Shown: in pieces, positions 46,847-57,511 of the stretch
Numbering within the stretch: position 1 is the first letter of the stretch
Layout: every line of letters begins with the position of its first letter
Assembly (NCBI RefSeq): GCF_001592005.1
Contig: NZ_BCVZ01000002.1
Location: 1-64,000 of the forward strand
Source of the DNA: Bacillus sonorensis NBRC 101234 = KCTC 13918
GTDB taxonomy: Bacteria > Bacillota > Bacilli > Bacillales > Bacillaceae
DNA: 64,000 nucleotides
Direction of reading: 5' to 3'
The notes under the pieces: generated by a model
Told to the model about the DNA's origin: nothing
What the model saw: only the letters and a program-made list of their open reading frames with translations
The model's database searches: none
Made by a program: the position numbers and the translations under genes

Positions 46847-46880
46847 AAAAAAGAGCACAGCGAATGGCCGGCTCTTTTTT
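46847..46880 (-). terminator. rpe terminator
   Basis: AAAAAAGAGC (46847-46856) is the reverse complement of 46871-46880, with a 14-base loop; transcription on the minus strand ends in GCTCTTTTTT. It ends the prpC-prkC-rsgA-rpe unit before thiN. Confidence 0.8.
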
Positions 46881-46903
46881 TGGCTGAATGCGCCCGAACA
46901 TTT

Positions 46904-47560
46904 TTAGTCAAGCGCTCCTTTTATTTCGGAAATAGCTTTTTTCCGGTCTTTTTCATTGTATATTGCAGAGCCTGCCACAAGCAGGTTCGCGCCCGCTTCG
47001 ATACATTGCGCCGCCGTCTTTTTGTTGACGCCGCCGTCAACCTCGATCAAAAGCCCGGAAAGCTCTTTCTCTTCGGCAAGTTCCTTGACTTGCCTGATTT
47101 TCGGAACAACCGAAGATATGAACGATTGTCCGCCAAAGCCCGGATTGACCGTCATCAATAATACAAGGTCAAGGTCCTCCAGCACATGTTCAATCTGTTG
47201 AACAGGCGTATGAGGATTTAACACGACTCCCGCTTTGACGCCTTGTTCCTTGATCAGCTGGATCGTCCGATGGAGATGGGGACAGGCTTCAACATGAACG
47301 GAAAGAATGTCTGCACCCGCTTTTGCAAAGGCGGGAATATAACGATCAGGCTGTTCAATCATCAAGTGGACATCGAGCGGCAGTTTTGTGATCGGACGAA
47401 CCGCTTCGACAACGAGCGGGCCGATCGTCAGGTTTGGAACAAAATGTCCGTCCATCACATCAATATGGATGAAATCAGCGCCGCCTTGATCGACATCTTT
47501 AATTTCTTCTCCTAAACGGGCAAAGTCAGCTGAAAGAATCGAAGGAGCAACATATACCAT
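46904..47560 (-). CDS. rpe: Ribulose-phosphate 3-epimerase
   Basis: 218 residues, TIM barrel. [40 protein letters not shown] and [11 protein letters not shown] are diagnostic; the metal-binding His and Asp residues are present. It interconverts ribulose-5-P and xylulose-5-P in the pentose phosphate pathway. It follows rsgA by three bases. Confidence 0.97.
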   Translation of the reverse strand: MVYVAPSILSADFARLGEEIKDVDQGGADFIHIDVMDGHFVPNLTIGPLVVEAVRPITKLPLDVHLMIEQPDRYIPAFAKAGADILSVHVEACPHLHRTIQLIKEQGVKAGVVLNPHTPVQQIEHVLEDLDLVLLMTVNPGFGGQSFISSVVPKIRQVKELAEEKELSGLLIEVDGGVNKKTAAQCIEAGANLLVAGSAIYNEKDRKKAISEIKGALD

Positions 47561-47563
47561 ATC

Positions 47564-48445
47564 TTAATACCTCGGCTTTCTATCTTTTATCTCTGTTAAA
47601 AATTCAACATAATGGTCATAGCGGTATGAAGGGATGTCTCCGCTTTCCACCGCTTTTTTAACGGCGCAATTCGGCTCTTTTATATGCAGGCACCCGCGGA
47701 ATTTGCATTCTGCGCTCTTTTCGCCGATTTCCAAAAATGTATATCCCAGATCTTCGGCTTCAATTCCCGTAAACTCGAGTGAACTGAAGCCCGGCGTATC
47801 TGCAACAAGACCGCCGCCCGTATGAATCAGTTCGACATGGCGCGTCGTATGCTTTCCTCTTCCAAGGTAGGCGGAAATGCCGGCGGTTTTCAATTCCAAG
47901 TCCGGGCTGATCGCATTCAAAAGGGAAGATTTCCCCACGCCGGACTGGCCGGCAAAAACGGTAATGCTGTCTTTAAAATGAGGAATAATCTCTTCTATGC
48001 CGCTTCCGTGTTTGGTTGATGTTAAATAAACATGGTAGCCGATCTTCCGATAATCTTCGGCATAGCGCCGGATCTGGTCTTCTATCTCACCCTCAGCCAA
48101 ATCCATTTTCGTAATGCAGATGATCGGTTGAATGTCCTTTGCCTCGACAAGCACCAGGAAACGATCCAGCAACGACGTACTGAAATTCGGCTCTTTTGCT
48201 GAAAATACAAGGACAGCCTGATCGACATTGCTGATGGGCGGCCGTACCAATTCATTGATTCTTTCCTTAATCTCGAGAAGGTAGCCTTCCTTATCGTTGT
48301 CAGCCTGGTAGACGACATCATCGCCGACCAGCGGAGTGACTTTGTTTTTTCTGAAAATCCCTCTCCCCCTGCACTGAATGACGCTGTCTCCGTCCAGCAC
48401 ATAATAAAAGCCGCTTAATGCTTTAATGATTTTGCCCTCAGGCAT
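47564..48445 (-). CDS. rsgA: Ribosome small subunit-dependent GTPase RsgA (CpgA/YloQ)
   Basis: 293 residues. An N-terminal OB fold, then a permuted GTPase domain (G4 ITKMDLAE before G1 GQSGVGKSSLLNAI near 171-184 and G3 DTPGFSS). The C-terminal zinc finger is CKFRGCLHIKEPNC (near 248-261). It assists late 30S assembly and is a substrate of PrkC, encoded just upstream, in B. subtilis. Confidence 0.97.
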   Translation of the reverse strand: MPEGKIIKALSGFYYVLDGDSVIQCRGRGIFRKNKVTPLVGDDVVYQADNDKEGYLLEIKERINELVRPPISNVDQAVLVFSAKEPNFSTSLLDRFLVLVEAKDIQPIICITKMDLAEGEIEDQIRRYAEDYRKIGYHVYLTSTKHGSGIEEIIPHFKDSITVFAGQSGVGKSSLLNAISPDLELKTAGISAYLGRGKHTTRHVELIHTGGGLVADTPGFSSLEFTGIEAEDLGYTFLEIGEKSAECKFRGCLHIKEPNCAVKKAVESGDIPSYRYDHYVEFLTEIKDRKPRY

Positions 48446-48457
48446 ATTGCACCTCCC

Positions 48458-50440
48458 TTATTCATCATCAGGATATTCAATCGTTTTTGACCTGACTACT
48501 TTATCGTTCACCGTCACTTGATAATACCCTTTTTGGCCGGGTTCAATCTTGAATTTGATCGTTCGCTCGGCAGGCGCCGTGATTTTAAAGTTTTCATAGG
48601 AGTCTGAGATGCTGTGTTCCGCATCATCGATCGAGATCTGGACATCCAGCTCTTCCCCCGGTGTATCCGGCTCATAAGGAATATCGATTTTTTCGGTCAC
48701 TGTTTTGACCGGTTTTTTTTCAGGTCCAAGAGAAAACGTGACCTCGATTTTATCTCCGGGCTTGACGGACGTCCCGGCCGCCGGTTTCTGCTTAATGACC
48801 TGGCCTTCGGGAACCTCGTCAGAATGTTCCTCCTTTTCCACCAGGACCAGCTGATGATCATCGAGATAACCTGAAGCCGCCTGTTTGCTGTATGTTTTTA
48901 AATCCCGTAAAGCAATATCCTCAGGACCGAGACTGACCTTTAATTTCACCTCATCATCGCCAGGAACGATTTCCGTTCCCGCTGACGGCTGCTGCTCGAT
49001 GACAGTCCCCGCTTCCTCGTCGTCATGAACCTCTTCGGTTGTGACATGTTTAAAGCCTTTTTGTTCAAGCAGCGTTTTGGCGGCGTCGATGTTCTGGCCG
49101 ACGACATCATCCACCTCTTTTTTCTCCTTGCCCGAACTTTTATAAAGCTTGACTGTCGCGCCTTCCTTGACAACTTCGCCGGCTGCCGGATCGGATTTGA
49201 CGATCAGCCCTTCTTCGATTTTTTCGTCGGCAATGTCTTCGGCATTCGGATCAACTGCGAATCCGTCTCCTTCAAGGAGGGTGACAGCTTCTTCGTACTC
49301 AAGGCCGGCTACATCGGGAACCTTCACGTCTTTTGGCATAAATAGCGAAGGAAACACCGTGACCGCCAGGACCATGGACGTGACAAGGATGAAAAACAGC
49401 GTCAATAAAACGATCGGCCATTTCTTTCTTTTTTTCTTCTTGTCCGCTTTTGCTTTTTTCTTTTTTTCTTTTTTCGTTAAAACCGGGCCTTCGCCCGGCT
49501 CGTCCGCCCCGTCTGCATCGTGCTGACCGGCGCCATTGTCCGGCAGATCTCTGATGACGGGAACCGCCTTTGTCATTTCATCATCCGACGGTATCGTAAA
49601 TTTCTTTTCAGTCACTCTGTCCGGATCAAAAGCCGTCTTCAGATCGCTTTCCATATCTTCAGCCGCCTCATAGCGGTGAAACGGATCTTTGGCCATCGCT
49701 TTCAGCACGATGTTTTCCAGGCTTTGCGGAACGGCCGGATTCCACCTTTTCACTGAAGGCGTTTCCGATTGCAAATGTTTGAGCGCGATGCTGACCGCGG
49801 ACTCTCCTTCAAACGGCGTCCGTGCGGTTAATAGCTCAAACAGCACGATGCCGAGTGAATAAATATCCGATTTTTTCGTAGACAAGCCGCCTCTCGCCTG
49901 CTCAGGCGAGAGGTAATGAACAGAGCCCAAAACAGAGTTGGTATGTGTGATGGTCGTTGAGCTTAAAGCCATGGCGATGCCGAAATCGGTGACTTTAATA
50001 TGTCCCATATGGTCAATCAGGATATTGTGCGGCTTAATATCCCGGTGAACAATTTGATTATCATGGGCGTGCGCAATGGCGGAAACGATCTGTTCCATAA
50101 TCTGGACCGCTTCCTTTGGATGAAGGGGGCCGCATTTGTTTATGTATTCTTTCAGGGTCATCCCCTCTACGTACTCCATCACAATATAATAGATGTCATC
50201 TTCTTCTCCGACATCATAGATGCTGACGATATTCGGATGGTCAAGACTGGCAGCGGACTGGGCTTCCCTTCTGAAGCGCCTGATAAAATCGGCGTCATGA
50301 ACGAAGTCAAACCGCAGCACTTTAATCGCGACTTCCCGATCGAGTATGATGTCCTCAGCTAAATAAACGTTAGCCATTCCCCCTCCGCCGATGGCGCGCA
50401 GGATTTGGTAACGTCCGCTGATCCGTTTGCCGATTAGCAC
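48458..50440 (-). CDS. prkC: PASTA-domain Ser/Thr protein kinase PrkC
   Basis: 660 residues from GTG at 50440. The kinase domain covers about 1-270 ([40 protein letters not shown]). A Lys-rich linker leads to one transmembrane helix (about 335-357), then three PASTA domains and a C-terminal beta domain, all outside the cell. It senses peptidoglycan fragments and promotes spore germination. It overlaps prpC, the opposing phosphatase, by seven bases. Confidence 0.98.
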   Translation of the reverse strand: MLIGKRISGRYQILRAIGGGGMANVYLAEDIILDREVAIKVLRFDFVHDADFIRRFRREAQSAASLDHPNIVSIYDVGEEDDIYYIVMEYVEGMTLKEYINKCGPLHPKEAVQIMEQIVSAIAHAHDNQIVHRDIKPHNILIDHMGHIKVTDFGIAMALSSTTITHTNSVLGSVHYLSPEQARGGLSTKKSDIYSLGIVLFELLTARTPFEGESAVSIALKHLQSETPSVKRWNPAVPQSLENIVLKAMAKDPFHRYEAAEDMESDLKTAFDPDRVTEKKFTIPSDDEMTKAVPVIRDLPDNGAGQHDADGADEPGEGPVLTKKEKKKKAKADKKKKRKKWPIVLLTLFFILVTSMVLAVTVFPSLFMPKDVKVPDVAGLEYEEAVTLLEGDGFAVDPNAEDIADEKIEEGLIVKSDPAAGEVVKEGATVKLYKSSGKEKKEVDDVVGQNIDAAKTLLEQKGFKHVTTEEVHDDEEAGTVIEQQPSAGTEIVPGDDEVKLKVSLGPEDIALRDLKTYSKQAASGYLDDHQLVLVEKEEHSDEVPEGQVIKQKPAAGTSVKPGDKIEVTFSLGPEKKPVKTVTEKIDIPYEPDTPGEELDVQISIDDAEHSISDSYENFKITAPAERTIKFKIEPGQKGYYQVTVNDKVVRSKTIEYPDDE

Positions 50441-51198
50441 TTGTCTTCACCTTCTTCAATGTGAGAAGGGAGCTCCAACAATGCAACTGTAATGTTGTCT
50501 TCGCCGCCGTTGTCATTTGCCATCTGAACAAGCTGCTCCGCCTTTTCCTCCAGGGAAGATGCAGATTGAAGCATTTCTTTCAGCTTCTCATCATCCACCT
50601 TGTTCGTCAGGCCGTCAGAACATAATAAGACTTTGTCCCCGGGCTCTATTTCAAAAGAATGGGCCTCAACCGCCACTTCTGGATCAGTGCCGAGCGCTTT
50701 TGTCAGCACGTTTTTCCGCGGATGATGTTCGGCGTCTTCTTTTGAAATCCCTCCCGTCCGCACAAGTTCATTGACAAGCGAATGATCTTCGGTCAGCTGT
50801 GTGAAGCTTTCGTTATGCAATAAATAGCAGCGGCTGTCTCCGATATGGGCGACCGTCAGCGTTTTCCCCGTATATAAGGCACAGACGACCGTCGTCCCCA
50901 TTCCCTGACATTCTTCATGCGCCCTGGAATGGTCGAAAATTTTCTGGTTGACGGCGGTAATCTGCTCCTTTAGCCATGCTTCGCTTTCAGCGGGCAAAGC
51001 CGGAATATCTTTCGTCTGCTCCCAGACGGCTCGAAGGGCGGAGACCGCCATCCTGCTGGCCACATCGCCGGCAAGATGGCCTCCCATCCCGTCGCAAACA
51101 ACAGCCAGCACCCGATCCTCTTTTTCTGTAAAAATGCCGGCATCATCTTCATTGTGCTGGCGTATTTTTCCCCTGTCTGTTTTTAAGGCTGTCTTCAA
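50434..51198 (-). CDS. prpC: PP2C-type protein phosphatase PrpC
   Basis: 254 residues from TTG at 51198 ([20 protein letters not shown]), with GAGGTGA eight bases upstream. The 32-codon extension in the open frame overlaps rlmN and is rejected. Metal-binding Asp residues lie in [21 protein letters not shown] and [13 protein letters not shown]. It reverses PrkC phosphorylation of targets such as RsgA and EF-G. Confidence 0.95.
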   Translation of the reverse strand: MKTALKTDRGKIRQHNEDDAGIFTEKEDRVLAVVCDGMGGHLAGDVASRMAVSALRAVWEQTKDIPALPAESEAWLKEQITAVNQKIFDHSRAHEECQGMGTTVVCALYTGKTLTVAHIGDSRCYLLHNESFTQLTEDHSLVNELVRTGGISKEDAEHHPRKNVLTKALGTDPEVAVEAHSFEIEPGDKVLLCSDGLTNKVDDEKLKEMLQSASSLEEKAEQLVQMANDNGGEDNITVALLELPSHIEEGEDKC

Positions 51199-51205
51199 CC
51201 TTGAT

Positions 51206-52294
51206 TCACCTCGTCTCTTCTTTTCGCTCCTTTGCACGAAGCTGTCCGCAGGCAGCGTCAATATCATGGCCTTGCTCTCTTCTGATCGTAACATTCACTC
51301 CGTGAGACTTTAATGTTTTTTCAAAGGCGAAAATCTGGTCTTTAGGTGTTCTGACATAGTCTCGTTCAGGTACATAGTTGACCGGAATTAAATTGACGTG
51401 ACATTTGATTCCTTTTAACAGTTCGGCGAGCTCTTCCGCGTGTTCAACCTGGTCATTGACTCCGCCGAAAAGCCCGTATTCAAAGGTGACCCTTCTGCCG
51501 GTTTTCTTGATGTAGTATTCGACAGCCTTCATCAGCTCAGGCAGCTTGTAGGCCCTGTTGATCGGCATCAGCCGGCTTCTGATTTCGGTGTTTGGCGCAT
51601 GCAGCGAAATCGCGAAGTTGATTTGCAGCTTTTCATCTGCGAATTCGTAGATTTTCGGAATGATGCCGCTCGTTGAAACCGTAATATGGCGTGCGCCGAT
51701 ATTCAGTCCTTTATCATGGTTGACGATTTTTAAAAATGCGAGCATCTCCTGGAAATTATCGAACGGTTCGCCGATTCCCATGATGACGATTGAGCTGACG
51801 CGTTCATCTGTTTCATCAAGGGCCTGCTGCACTTTGACAACCTGTGCGACGATTTCCCCTGCTTCCAGGTTCCGTTTCAGACCTCCGAGCGTCGACGCGC
51901 AAAACGTACAGCCGATGCGGCAGCCGACCTGTGTGGTTACACAAACAGAATTGCCATAATCATGTCTCATTAAAACGGTTTCGATCGTATAGCCGTCATG
52001 AAGTTCAAATAAAAATTTCATCGTTCCGTCCTGGGATGTCTGCTTGACGGCCGTTTTCAGCGTAGTCAGGACAAACTGCTCTTTCAGCTTGGTGCGAAGC
52101 TCTTTTGAAAGATTTGTCATCTCATCAAATGAGGAGATTCTTTTGTCATAAAGCCATTCAAATATTTGTGTTGCGCGGAAAGGCTTTTCACCGTTTTCTT
52201 CAAGCCAGTTTTTGATGTCATCTATTTCAAAAGAATAAATGGACGGTTTCTCAGTCCGCAATTCTTTTCTTATTTTTCGTTTTGATTCAATCAT
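51206..52294 (-). CDS. rlmN: Dual-specificity RNA methyltransferase RlmN
   Basis: 362 residues, radical SAM enzyme. The cluster motif [11 protein letters not shown] (CxxxCxxC, near 118-126), EPFDNF, and a C-terminal Cys in [12 protein letters not shown] that carries the methylene intermediate. It methylates A2503 of 23S rRNA and A37 of some tRNAs. The C-terminus is Lys/Glu-rich. It overlaps rsmB by eight bases. Confidence 0.97.
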   Translation of the reverse strand: MIESKRKIRKELRTEKPSIYSFEIDDIKNWLEENGEKPFRATQIFEWLYDKRISSFDEMTNLSKELRTKLKEQFVLTTLKTAVKQTSQDGTMKFLFELHDGYTIETVLMRHDYGNSVCVTTQVGCRIGCTFCASTLGGLKRNLEAGEIVAQVVKVQQALDETDERVSSIVIMGIGEPFDNFQEMLAFLKIVNHDKGLNIGARHITVSTSGIIPKIYEFADEKLQINFAISLHAPNTEIRSRLMPINRAYKLPELMKAVEYYIKKTGRRVTFEYGLFGGVNDQVEHAEELAELLKGIKCHVNLIPVNYVPERDYVRTPKDQIFAFEKTLKSHGVNVTIRREQGHDIDAACGQLRAKERKEETR

Positions 52295-53639
52295 TGGGAT
52301 CCCTCTTTCTCATGCTGCAGATAAAGAAGCCGTCTGTACCGAAATAATGGGGAAGAATTTGAATGCTTCCGCCTTGCACATAAGGCGCCGCTTTTTCCGG
52401 CAGCCGCTCTCGTATCGTCGTGTCAGCTTCAAATTCATCATGTTCTTCTAAAAAAGCCCGCATGACTTGTTCATTTTCCGTCCGGTCCATCGTGCAAGTG
52501 CTGTAGACCAGTGTGCCGCCTTTTTTCAGCAAAGGCGCGATCTCTTTTAAAATCGCGAGCTGGATGCCGGCAAGGCGGGCGCTGTCTTCTGGTGTTTTGC
52601 TGTATTTGAGATCCGGCTTTCTGCGAATAACGCCAAACCCTGAGCATGGCGCGTCAACGAGTATCCGGTCAAATTGCTCCGGCTGAAACGCTTCAGCCGC
52701 TTTCCTGGCATCCATTGCCCGGGTGTCAATATTGGTAAGTCCCAGACGGCCGGCCGCTTCCTGGATCAGCTTCACTTTATGGCGGTGCAGATCAAGGGAA
52801 ACGACTTTTCCGGTGTTTTCAAGAAGTTCGCCGATATGGGTCGATTTTCCGCCGGGAGCGGCGCACGCATCAAGCACGGTTTCCCCCGGTTTTGGTCCGA
52901 GCGCCCTGGCAACGAGCATCGAGCTTTCATCCTGGATGGTCACGTCTCCCTCTTTGAAAAACGGGCTTGTTGCAATGGTCCCTTTTAACAGCTTCAAGCC
53001 GTCGGGGGAAAGGTCGCCTTCTTCCGCCTTGATGCCAGCCTCACGCAAGCGGTGCAGCATCGTTTCCCTGTCGTGTTTCAGCTTGTTGACGCGGATCGTC
53101 TGCTTTGGCGGGATCATGTGAATCCGGCAAATTTGTTCGGCCGCTTCAAACCCGTAGGCGTCAGTCCATTCTTTGACAAGCCACTCCGGATGGCTTGTTT
53201 CAACCGCGAGACGCTTAACCGGATCGTCAATTTCCGCAAATGAAGGAACGCCTTCCCGCTGTATTGAACGCAAAACCCCATTGACAAATGAAGAAATTCC
53301 TTTATGGCCGCGTTTTTTCGCGATTTCAACGGCTTCAAACAGTGCGGCCCGATCCGGAATTTTCTCCAGATATTCCATTTGGTACAGCGACATTCTCAAC
53401 AGGTGAATGACCCATGGCTTTACCTTTTCCGGCTTCTTAATGAACGGTTTCAGCATATAGTCGAGGGCAAGCTTGTTTTGAAGGGTTCCGTATACTAATT
53501 CTGTCAAGAGGCCCCTGTCTTTGTCGTTTAGGTCGTTTGTTTTCATGACAGATTGGAGCAGCAGGTTGCTGTATGCCTGATTCTGATCGAGTTTAATCAA
53601 TGTATCGAGCGCGGTTTCCCTGACATTACTTTTTTTCAT
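52287..53639 (-). CDS. rsmB: 16S rRNA m5C967 methyltransferase RsmB (Sun)
   Basis: 450 residues from the ATG at 53639 (MKKSNVRE), which better matches family members than the ATG two codons upstream. An N-terminal NusB-like RNA-binding domain covers about 1-140. The Rossmann methyltransferase has [20 protein letters not shown] and two cysteines, in [15 protein letters not shown] and [12 protein letters not shown]. It overlaps the fmt end by 14 bases. Confidence 0.95.
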   Translation of the reverse strand: MKKSNVRETALDTLIKLDQNQAYSNLLLQSVMKTNDLNDKDRGLLTELVYGTLQNKLALDYMLKPFIKKPEKVKPWVIHLLRMSLYQMEYLEKIPDRAALFEAVEIAKKRGHKGISSFVNGVLRSIQREGVPSFAEIDDPVKRLAVETSHPEWLVKEWTDAYGFEAAEQICRIHMIPPKQTIRVNKLKHDRETMLHRLREAGIKAEEGDLSPDGLKLLKGTIATSPFFKEGDVTIQDESSMLVARALGPKPGETVLDACAAPGGKSTHIGELLENTGKVVSLDLHRHKVKLIQEAAGRLGLTNIDTRAMDARKAAEAFQPEQFDRILVDAPCSGFGVIRRKPDLKYSKTPEDSARLAGIQLAILKEIAPLLKKGGTLVYSTCTMDRTENEQVMRAFLEEHDEFEADTTIRERLPEKAAPYVQGGSIQILPHYFGTDGFFICSMRKRDPND

Positions 53640-54579
53640 CGTCATGACCTAATTTCATTCCGGCTTGAAGATCCGCTCCCCTGACGAAGTCTTCGCCTTT
53701 CATTCTTTTTTTGCCGGCCGGCTGCACTTCCGTTAATTTCAGCGCAGTGCCGTTTCCAGACGCAACCACGATGCCGTCTTTTTCAATCGTGATGATCTCT
53801 CCCGGCTCGGCTTGTTCTGCAGCGGGAACCTTTTGCGCGGCCCACACTTTCAGGATTTGTCCGCCGAGGGTGGTGTAGGCGACAGGCCAAGGATGCAAGC
53901 CGCGGACTTGGTTGTACAGAACCTCACCGGGCTTTGACCAGTCGATCCGCTCTTGTTCCCGCTTAATGTTTGGAGCATATGTCGCTTTTTCTTCATCCTG
54001 TTTTTCCGGAGTCACGGAGCCGTCTAAGACTTTCGGAACCGTTTCAGAAAGAAGCGCCGCCCCTGCTTTGCTCAGTTTATCGTGAAGCGTGCCGACATTA
54101 TCATTCTCTTCGATGTCAACTTCCACTTTTGAAAGCATATCTCCGGCATCAAGTTTTTCGACCATGTACATAATCGTCACGCCTGTTTTCTGTTTGCCCT
54201 CAAGGATGGCGTAGTGGATCGGCGCTCCTCCGCGAAGCTCAGGCAGAAGGGAAGCATGGACATTGATGCAGCCGTATGCCGGATAATCCAACAGCTTTTT
54301 CGGCAGGATCTGCCCGAAAGCCGCTGTTACGATCAAATCCGGCTTGAGCTCAAGAATTTTGTCCGTCTCCTGTTCCTCTCTCACTTTTTCCGGCTGAAGC
54401 ACGGGGATGCCGTGGCGCAGTGCTTCTTCTTTGACCGGCGGGGGTGTCAGCACTTTTTTTCTGCCCTTCGGACGGTCGGGCTGTGTGACGACGCCCACCA
54501 CGTCATATCCGTCTTTGATCAGCGTGTTAAGCACAGGAACGGAAAAATCCGGCGTTCCCATAAAAACAATCCTTGTCAT
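53626..54579 (-). CDS. fmt: Methionyl-tRNA formyltransferase
   Basis: 317 residues from [20 protein letters not shown]; the 43-codon extension runs into def and is rejected. The folate site is [20 protein letters not shown] (near 106-125) with the catalytic Asn, His and Asp of the family. It formylates initiator Met-tRNA. It is paired with def, which removes the formyl group after translation. Confidence 0.97.
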   Translation of the reverse strand: MTRIVFMGTPDFSVPVLNTLIKDGYDVVGVVTQPDRPKGRKKVLTPPPVKEEALRHGIPVLQPEKVREEQETDKILELKPDLIVTAAFGQILPKKLLDYPAYGCINVHASLLPELRGGAPIHYAILEGKQKTGVTIMYMVEKLDAGDMLSKVEVDIEENDNVGTLHDKLSKAGAALLSETVPKVLDGSVTPEKQDEEKATYAPNIKREQERIDWSKPGEVLYNQVRGLHPWPVAYTTLGGQILKVWAAQKVPAAEQAEPGEIITIEKDGIVVASGNGTALKLTEVQPAGKKRMKGEDFVRGADLQAGMKLGHDDEKK

Positions 54580-54583
54580 CCAA

Positions 54584-55066
54584 TCATCCTTCCATTTCCT
54601 CAAGTTCTTCCGCATCATAGTAGCGCGTTGCTTTTGACGTAAATAAAATGCCGTCCAAATGGTCGATTTCATGAAGCAGCGCTCTTGCCAAAAAGCCTTC
54701 CGCTTCAATGGTAAACGGCTTGCCGCGGCGGTCGAAAGCCCGGACTTTTACATAGTCGGACCGCGTGACCTCACCGTACAGATCAGGAAAGCTTAAACAG
54801 CCTTCAGGCCCCGTTTGCTCGCCGCGTTCCTCGAGAACCTCGGGATTGACGAGGTCGATTCTCCCCGTTTCATCGCCGATATCGACGACGGCCGCTCTTT
54901 TGGAGACGCCGATTTGCGGGGCGGCGAGTCCGACGCCGTCCAGTTCAAGCATTGTATCATACATGTTATCAAGTAGTTTTTTTAATGATTTATCAAAAGC
55001 CGCAACGGGCTCGGCAGGTGTTTCGAGAACAGCCGCCGGGTACGTCACGATCGGTTTTACTGTCAA
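54584..55066 (-). CDS. def: Peptide deformylase
   Basis: 160 residues from TTG at 55066, with GGAGGG eight bases upstream. Three deformylase motifs: [10 protein letters not shown] (near 43-52), EGCLSFP (near 91-97) and HEIDHLDG (near 130-137), with Cys and two His as metal ligands. It cleaves N-formyl from nascent proteins. Four bases from fmt and 27 from priA. Confidence 0.96.
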   Translation of the reverse strand: MTVKPIVTYPAAVLETPAEPVAAFDKSLKKLLDNMYDTMLELDGVGLAAPQIGVSKRAAVVDIGDETGRIDLVNPEVLEERGEQTGPEGCLSFPDLYGEVTRSDYVKVRAFDRRGKPFTIEAEGFLARALLHEIDHLDGILFTSKATRYYDAEELEEMEG

Positions 55067-55093
55067 TCTAAAAGCCCTCCATCAGGTTGTATT

Positions 55094-57511
55094 CTACATC
55101 ATCATATAAGGATTCATATCGATCGATATCGTCAATTGCTTTTGTTCAATATCGCGCTTGTAATGATCCATGATGTTTTTCAGCAAAGATGTAAGCTGGT
55201 TTTCCTGTTTGTATTTTATCACGCATTGGTAGCGATATCTATCCTTGATCCTTGCGATCGGCGAAGCGACAGGCCCGAGGATTTTTGCGTCATTGGAAAT
55301 GTTCGCTTTTAAATATTGGGCGATTTTTTCTGTGACGAGAGCCGTTTTGGCGACCTCTTCGTGGGACACGGTGATAAGAGCCAAATAATAATACGGCGGA
55401 TAGGCCTGTTCTCTTCTGTGCAGCATCTCCTGCTGAAAAAACGCTTCATAATCATGCGTTTTCGTCAGCTGAATGCTGTAGTGTGACGGTGTATACGTTT
55501 GGATGATCACCCTGCCCGGCTTCTCATGGCGGCCCGCTCTCCCGCTGACTTGTGTCATCAGCTGAAACGTCTTTTCAGCGGCCCTGAAATCCGGGATGTG
55601 CAGCATTGTGTCTGCGCTCAGCACACCGACGAGCGTGACGTTTTCAAAGTCGAGGCCTTTGGCGATCATCTGCGTGCCGAGCAAAATATCGGCTTCTCCT
55701 TTTCCAAAGGCTGTCAGCAGCTTTTCATGCGCCCCTTTCCTGGATGTTGTGTCAACATCCATGCGGATCACTCTTGCTGCCGGAAGGATTTTCGTCAATT
55801 CTTCTTCGACCCGCTGCGTCCCTGTTCCAAAATAGCGGATATGCTCGCTTCTGCATTCCGGGCAGCTTGACGGCATTCCCGTTTCAAAGCCGCAGTAGTG
55901 GCATTTCAAGCGCTGTCCGAATCTATGGTATGTCAGGGAAATTTCACAATGCGGACATTGGATGACGTACCCGCAGTCTCTGCACATCACAAAGGAGGAA
56001 TAGCCCCTCTTGTTTAAAAACAGAACCGCCTGCTCGCCTTTTTCCAGCGTTTTTTCAAGTTCTTCCATTAACGCTTTGGAAAACATCGAGCGGTTTCCGC
56101 TTCTCAATTCCTCTCTCATATCGACGAGAGACACATCCGGCATGACCTGGCTGTTGACGCGCTGTTTGAGGGAAAGAAGCTTGTACACGCCTTTTTTTGC
56201 TCTTGCAAATGATTCAAGCGTCGGCGTTGCACTCCCGAGGACAACCGGACACCGATGGTATTCGGCCCGTTTAATCGCCGCTTCTTTCGCATGGTATCTC
56301 GGCATTTCCTCCTGTTTATAGGATGTTTCATGTTCCTCATCAATGATGATCATGCCCAGATTTTCAAAAGGGGCGAAAATCGCCGACCGCGCCCCTACGA
56401 CAAGACGGACTTCCTTGCGGTGGATTTTCCGCCATTCATCATATTTTTCTCCGGTTGAAAGACCGCTGTGGAGCACCGCTACCTGTGAGCCGAACCGCCC
56501 TTTAAAACGATGGACCATCTGCGGGGTCAGAGAAATTTCCGGAACGAGGACGATCGCTTCCTTTCCGGCCTTCAGCACATTTTCTATCGATTGCAGATAG
56601 ATTTCCGTTTTGCCGCTTCCTGTTACACCATGAAGAAGAAACACGTCATGACGATTGTGTTCCACCGCTTCTATAATCGCTTCATAAGCATGCGCCTGGT
56701 CTTCGGTCAGCGGAAGCGGCTCGGTTTTTTTGAACATTCTGTCCTGATAGGGATCTCTGTAAACCTCCTGCTCGCTTTCCATTAACAGACCTTTTTCTAA
56801 AAGTGATTTTAAGGATGCGGACGACCCTCCGGTTTTGTCCAAAAGTTCTTTGGCAGGCACTGTCAGCCCTTCCCCGCCCTCTATAAAATATTCGAGGATC
56901 GCTTTTTGCTTTACAGCCTGCGGGGAAAGTCCGTCAAGCGCCTCTTTCAGCTCGGCTTTCGGGCAGAGGGCCGATATTGTCCGCTGCATCTTCTTGCTCG
57001 TTTTTTGCTTGACCTTGTACGTCACTTCAAGGTTTCCCGCTTGCACCTGGCGCTGAATAAGCTTTAATGTTCGGTGATCTTCTACCTCTGAATAAGATAG
57101 GGCCGTTTTGGCTGAGAACATGCTCTTTAATGGCTCTGGAAGCGGCTCATCTCCGATGACTTTGATTTCTTTCGCGTATTTCGCTTTCATCGCGGCCGGA
57201 AGCATCGCTTGCAAAGCCGTGATTTTATAAGAAAGCGTCTTTTCCGTGAGCCAGTCCGACAGCTCGAGAAGCTCTTCCGTCAAAACGGGCGTCAGGTCAA
57301 GGATTTCCTCAATGTCCTTGACCGTCCGCCCATTAAGTTCTGAAGTCTCTTTTACATTGATGACGAACCCTTGTATTTTCCGGGGGCCGAAAGGAACGAT
57401 CACCCTCATTCCTTTTTGGATCATCCCTCTCCATTTCTCGGGGATGCGGTAATCAAACGGCCTGTCCATATTCTTTGTCGTGACATCGACGATTACTTCA
57501 GCAAAATTCAT
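55094..57511 (-). CDS. priA: Primosomal replication restart helicase PriA
   Basis: 805 residues. The N-terminal 3'BD domain (about 1-110) binds fork DNA. Helicase core: LHGVTGSGKTEIYLQ (near 297-311), DEEH in IIIDEEHETSYK, GSATPTLES. A zinc-ribbon cluster lies within CRDCGYVIQCPHC and CHYCGFETGMPSSCPEC. It restarts replication at stalled forks. The start overlaps the coaBC stop. Confidence 0.97.
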   Translation of the reverse strand: MNFAEVIVDVTTKNMDRPFDYRIPEKWRGMIQKGMRVIVPFGPRKIQGFVINVKETSELNGRTVKDIEEILDLTPVLTEELLELSDWLTEKTLSYKITALQAMLPAAMKAKYAKEIKVIGDEPLPEPLKSMFSAKTALSYSEVEDHRTLKLIQRQVQAGNLEVTYKVKQKTSKKMQRTISALCPKAELKEALDGLSPQAVKQKAILEYFIEGGEGLTVPAKELLDKTGGSSASLKSLLEKGLLMESEQEVYRDPYQDRMFKKTEPLPLTEDQAHAYEAIIEAVEHNRHDVFLLHGVTGSGKTEIYLQSIENVLKAGKEAIVLVPEISLTPQMVHRFKGRFGSQVAVLHSGLSTGEKYDEWRKIHRKEVRLVVGARSAIFAPFENLGMIIIDEEHETSYKQEEMPRYHAKEAAIKRAEYHRCPVVLGSATPTLESFARAKKGVYKLLSLKQRVNSQVMPDVSLVDMREELRSGNRSMFSKALMEELEKTLEKGEQAVLFLNKRGYSSFVMCRDCGYVIQCPHCEISLTYHRFGQRLKCHYCGFETGMPSSCPECRSEHIRYFGTGTQRVEEELTKILPAARVIRMDVDTTSRKGAHEKLLTAFGKGEADILLGTQMIAKGLDFENVTLVGVLSADTMLHIPDFRAAEKTFQLMTQVSGRAGRHEKPGRVIIQTYTPSHYSIQLTKTHDYEAFFQQEMLHRREQAYPPYYYLALITVSHEEVAKTALVTEKIAQYLKANISNDAKILGPVASPIARIKDRYRYQCVIKYKQENQLTSLLKNIMDHYKRDIEQKQLTISIDMNPYMMM

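Noticed and set aside
54580..54708. 43-codon extension upstream of fmt
   Set aside because: It overlaps the def coding end, and [12 protein letters not shown] is the standard Fmt start.
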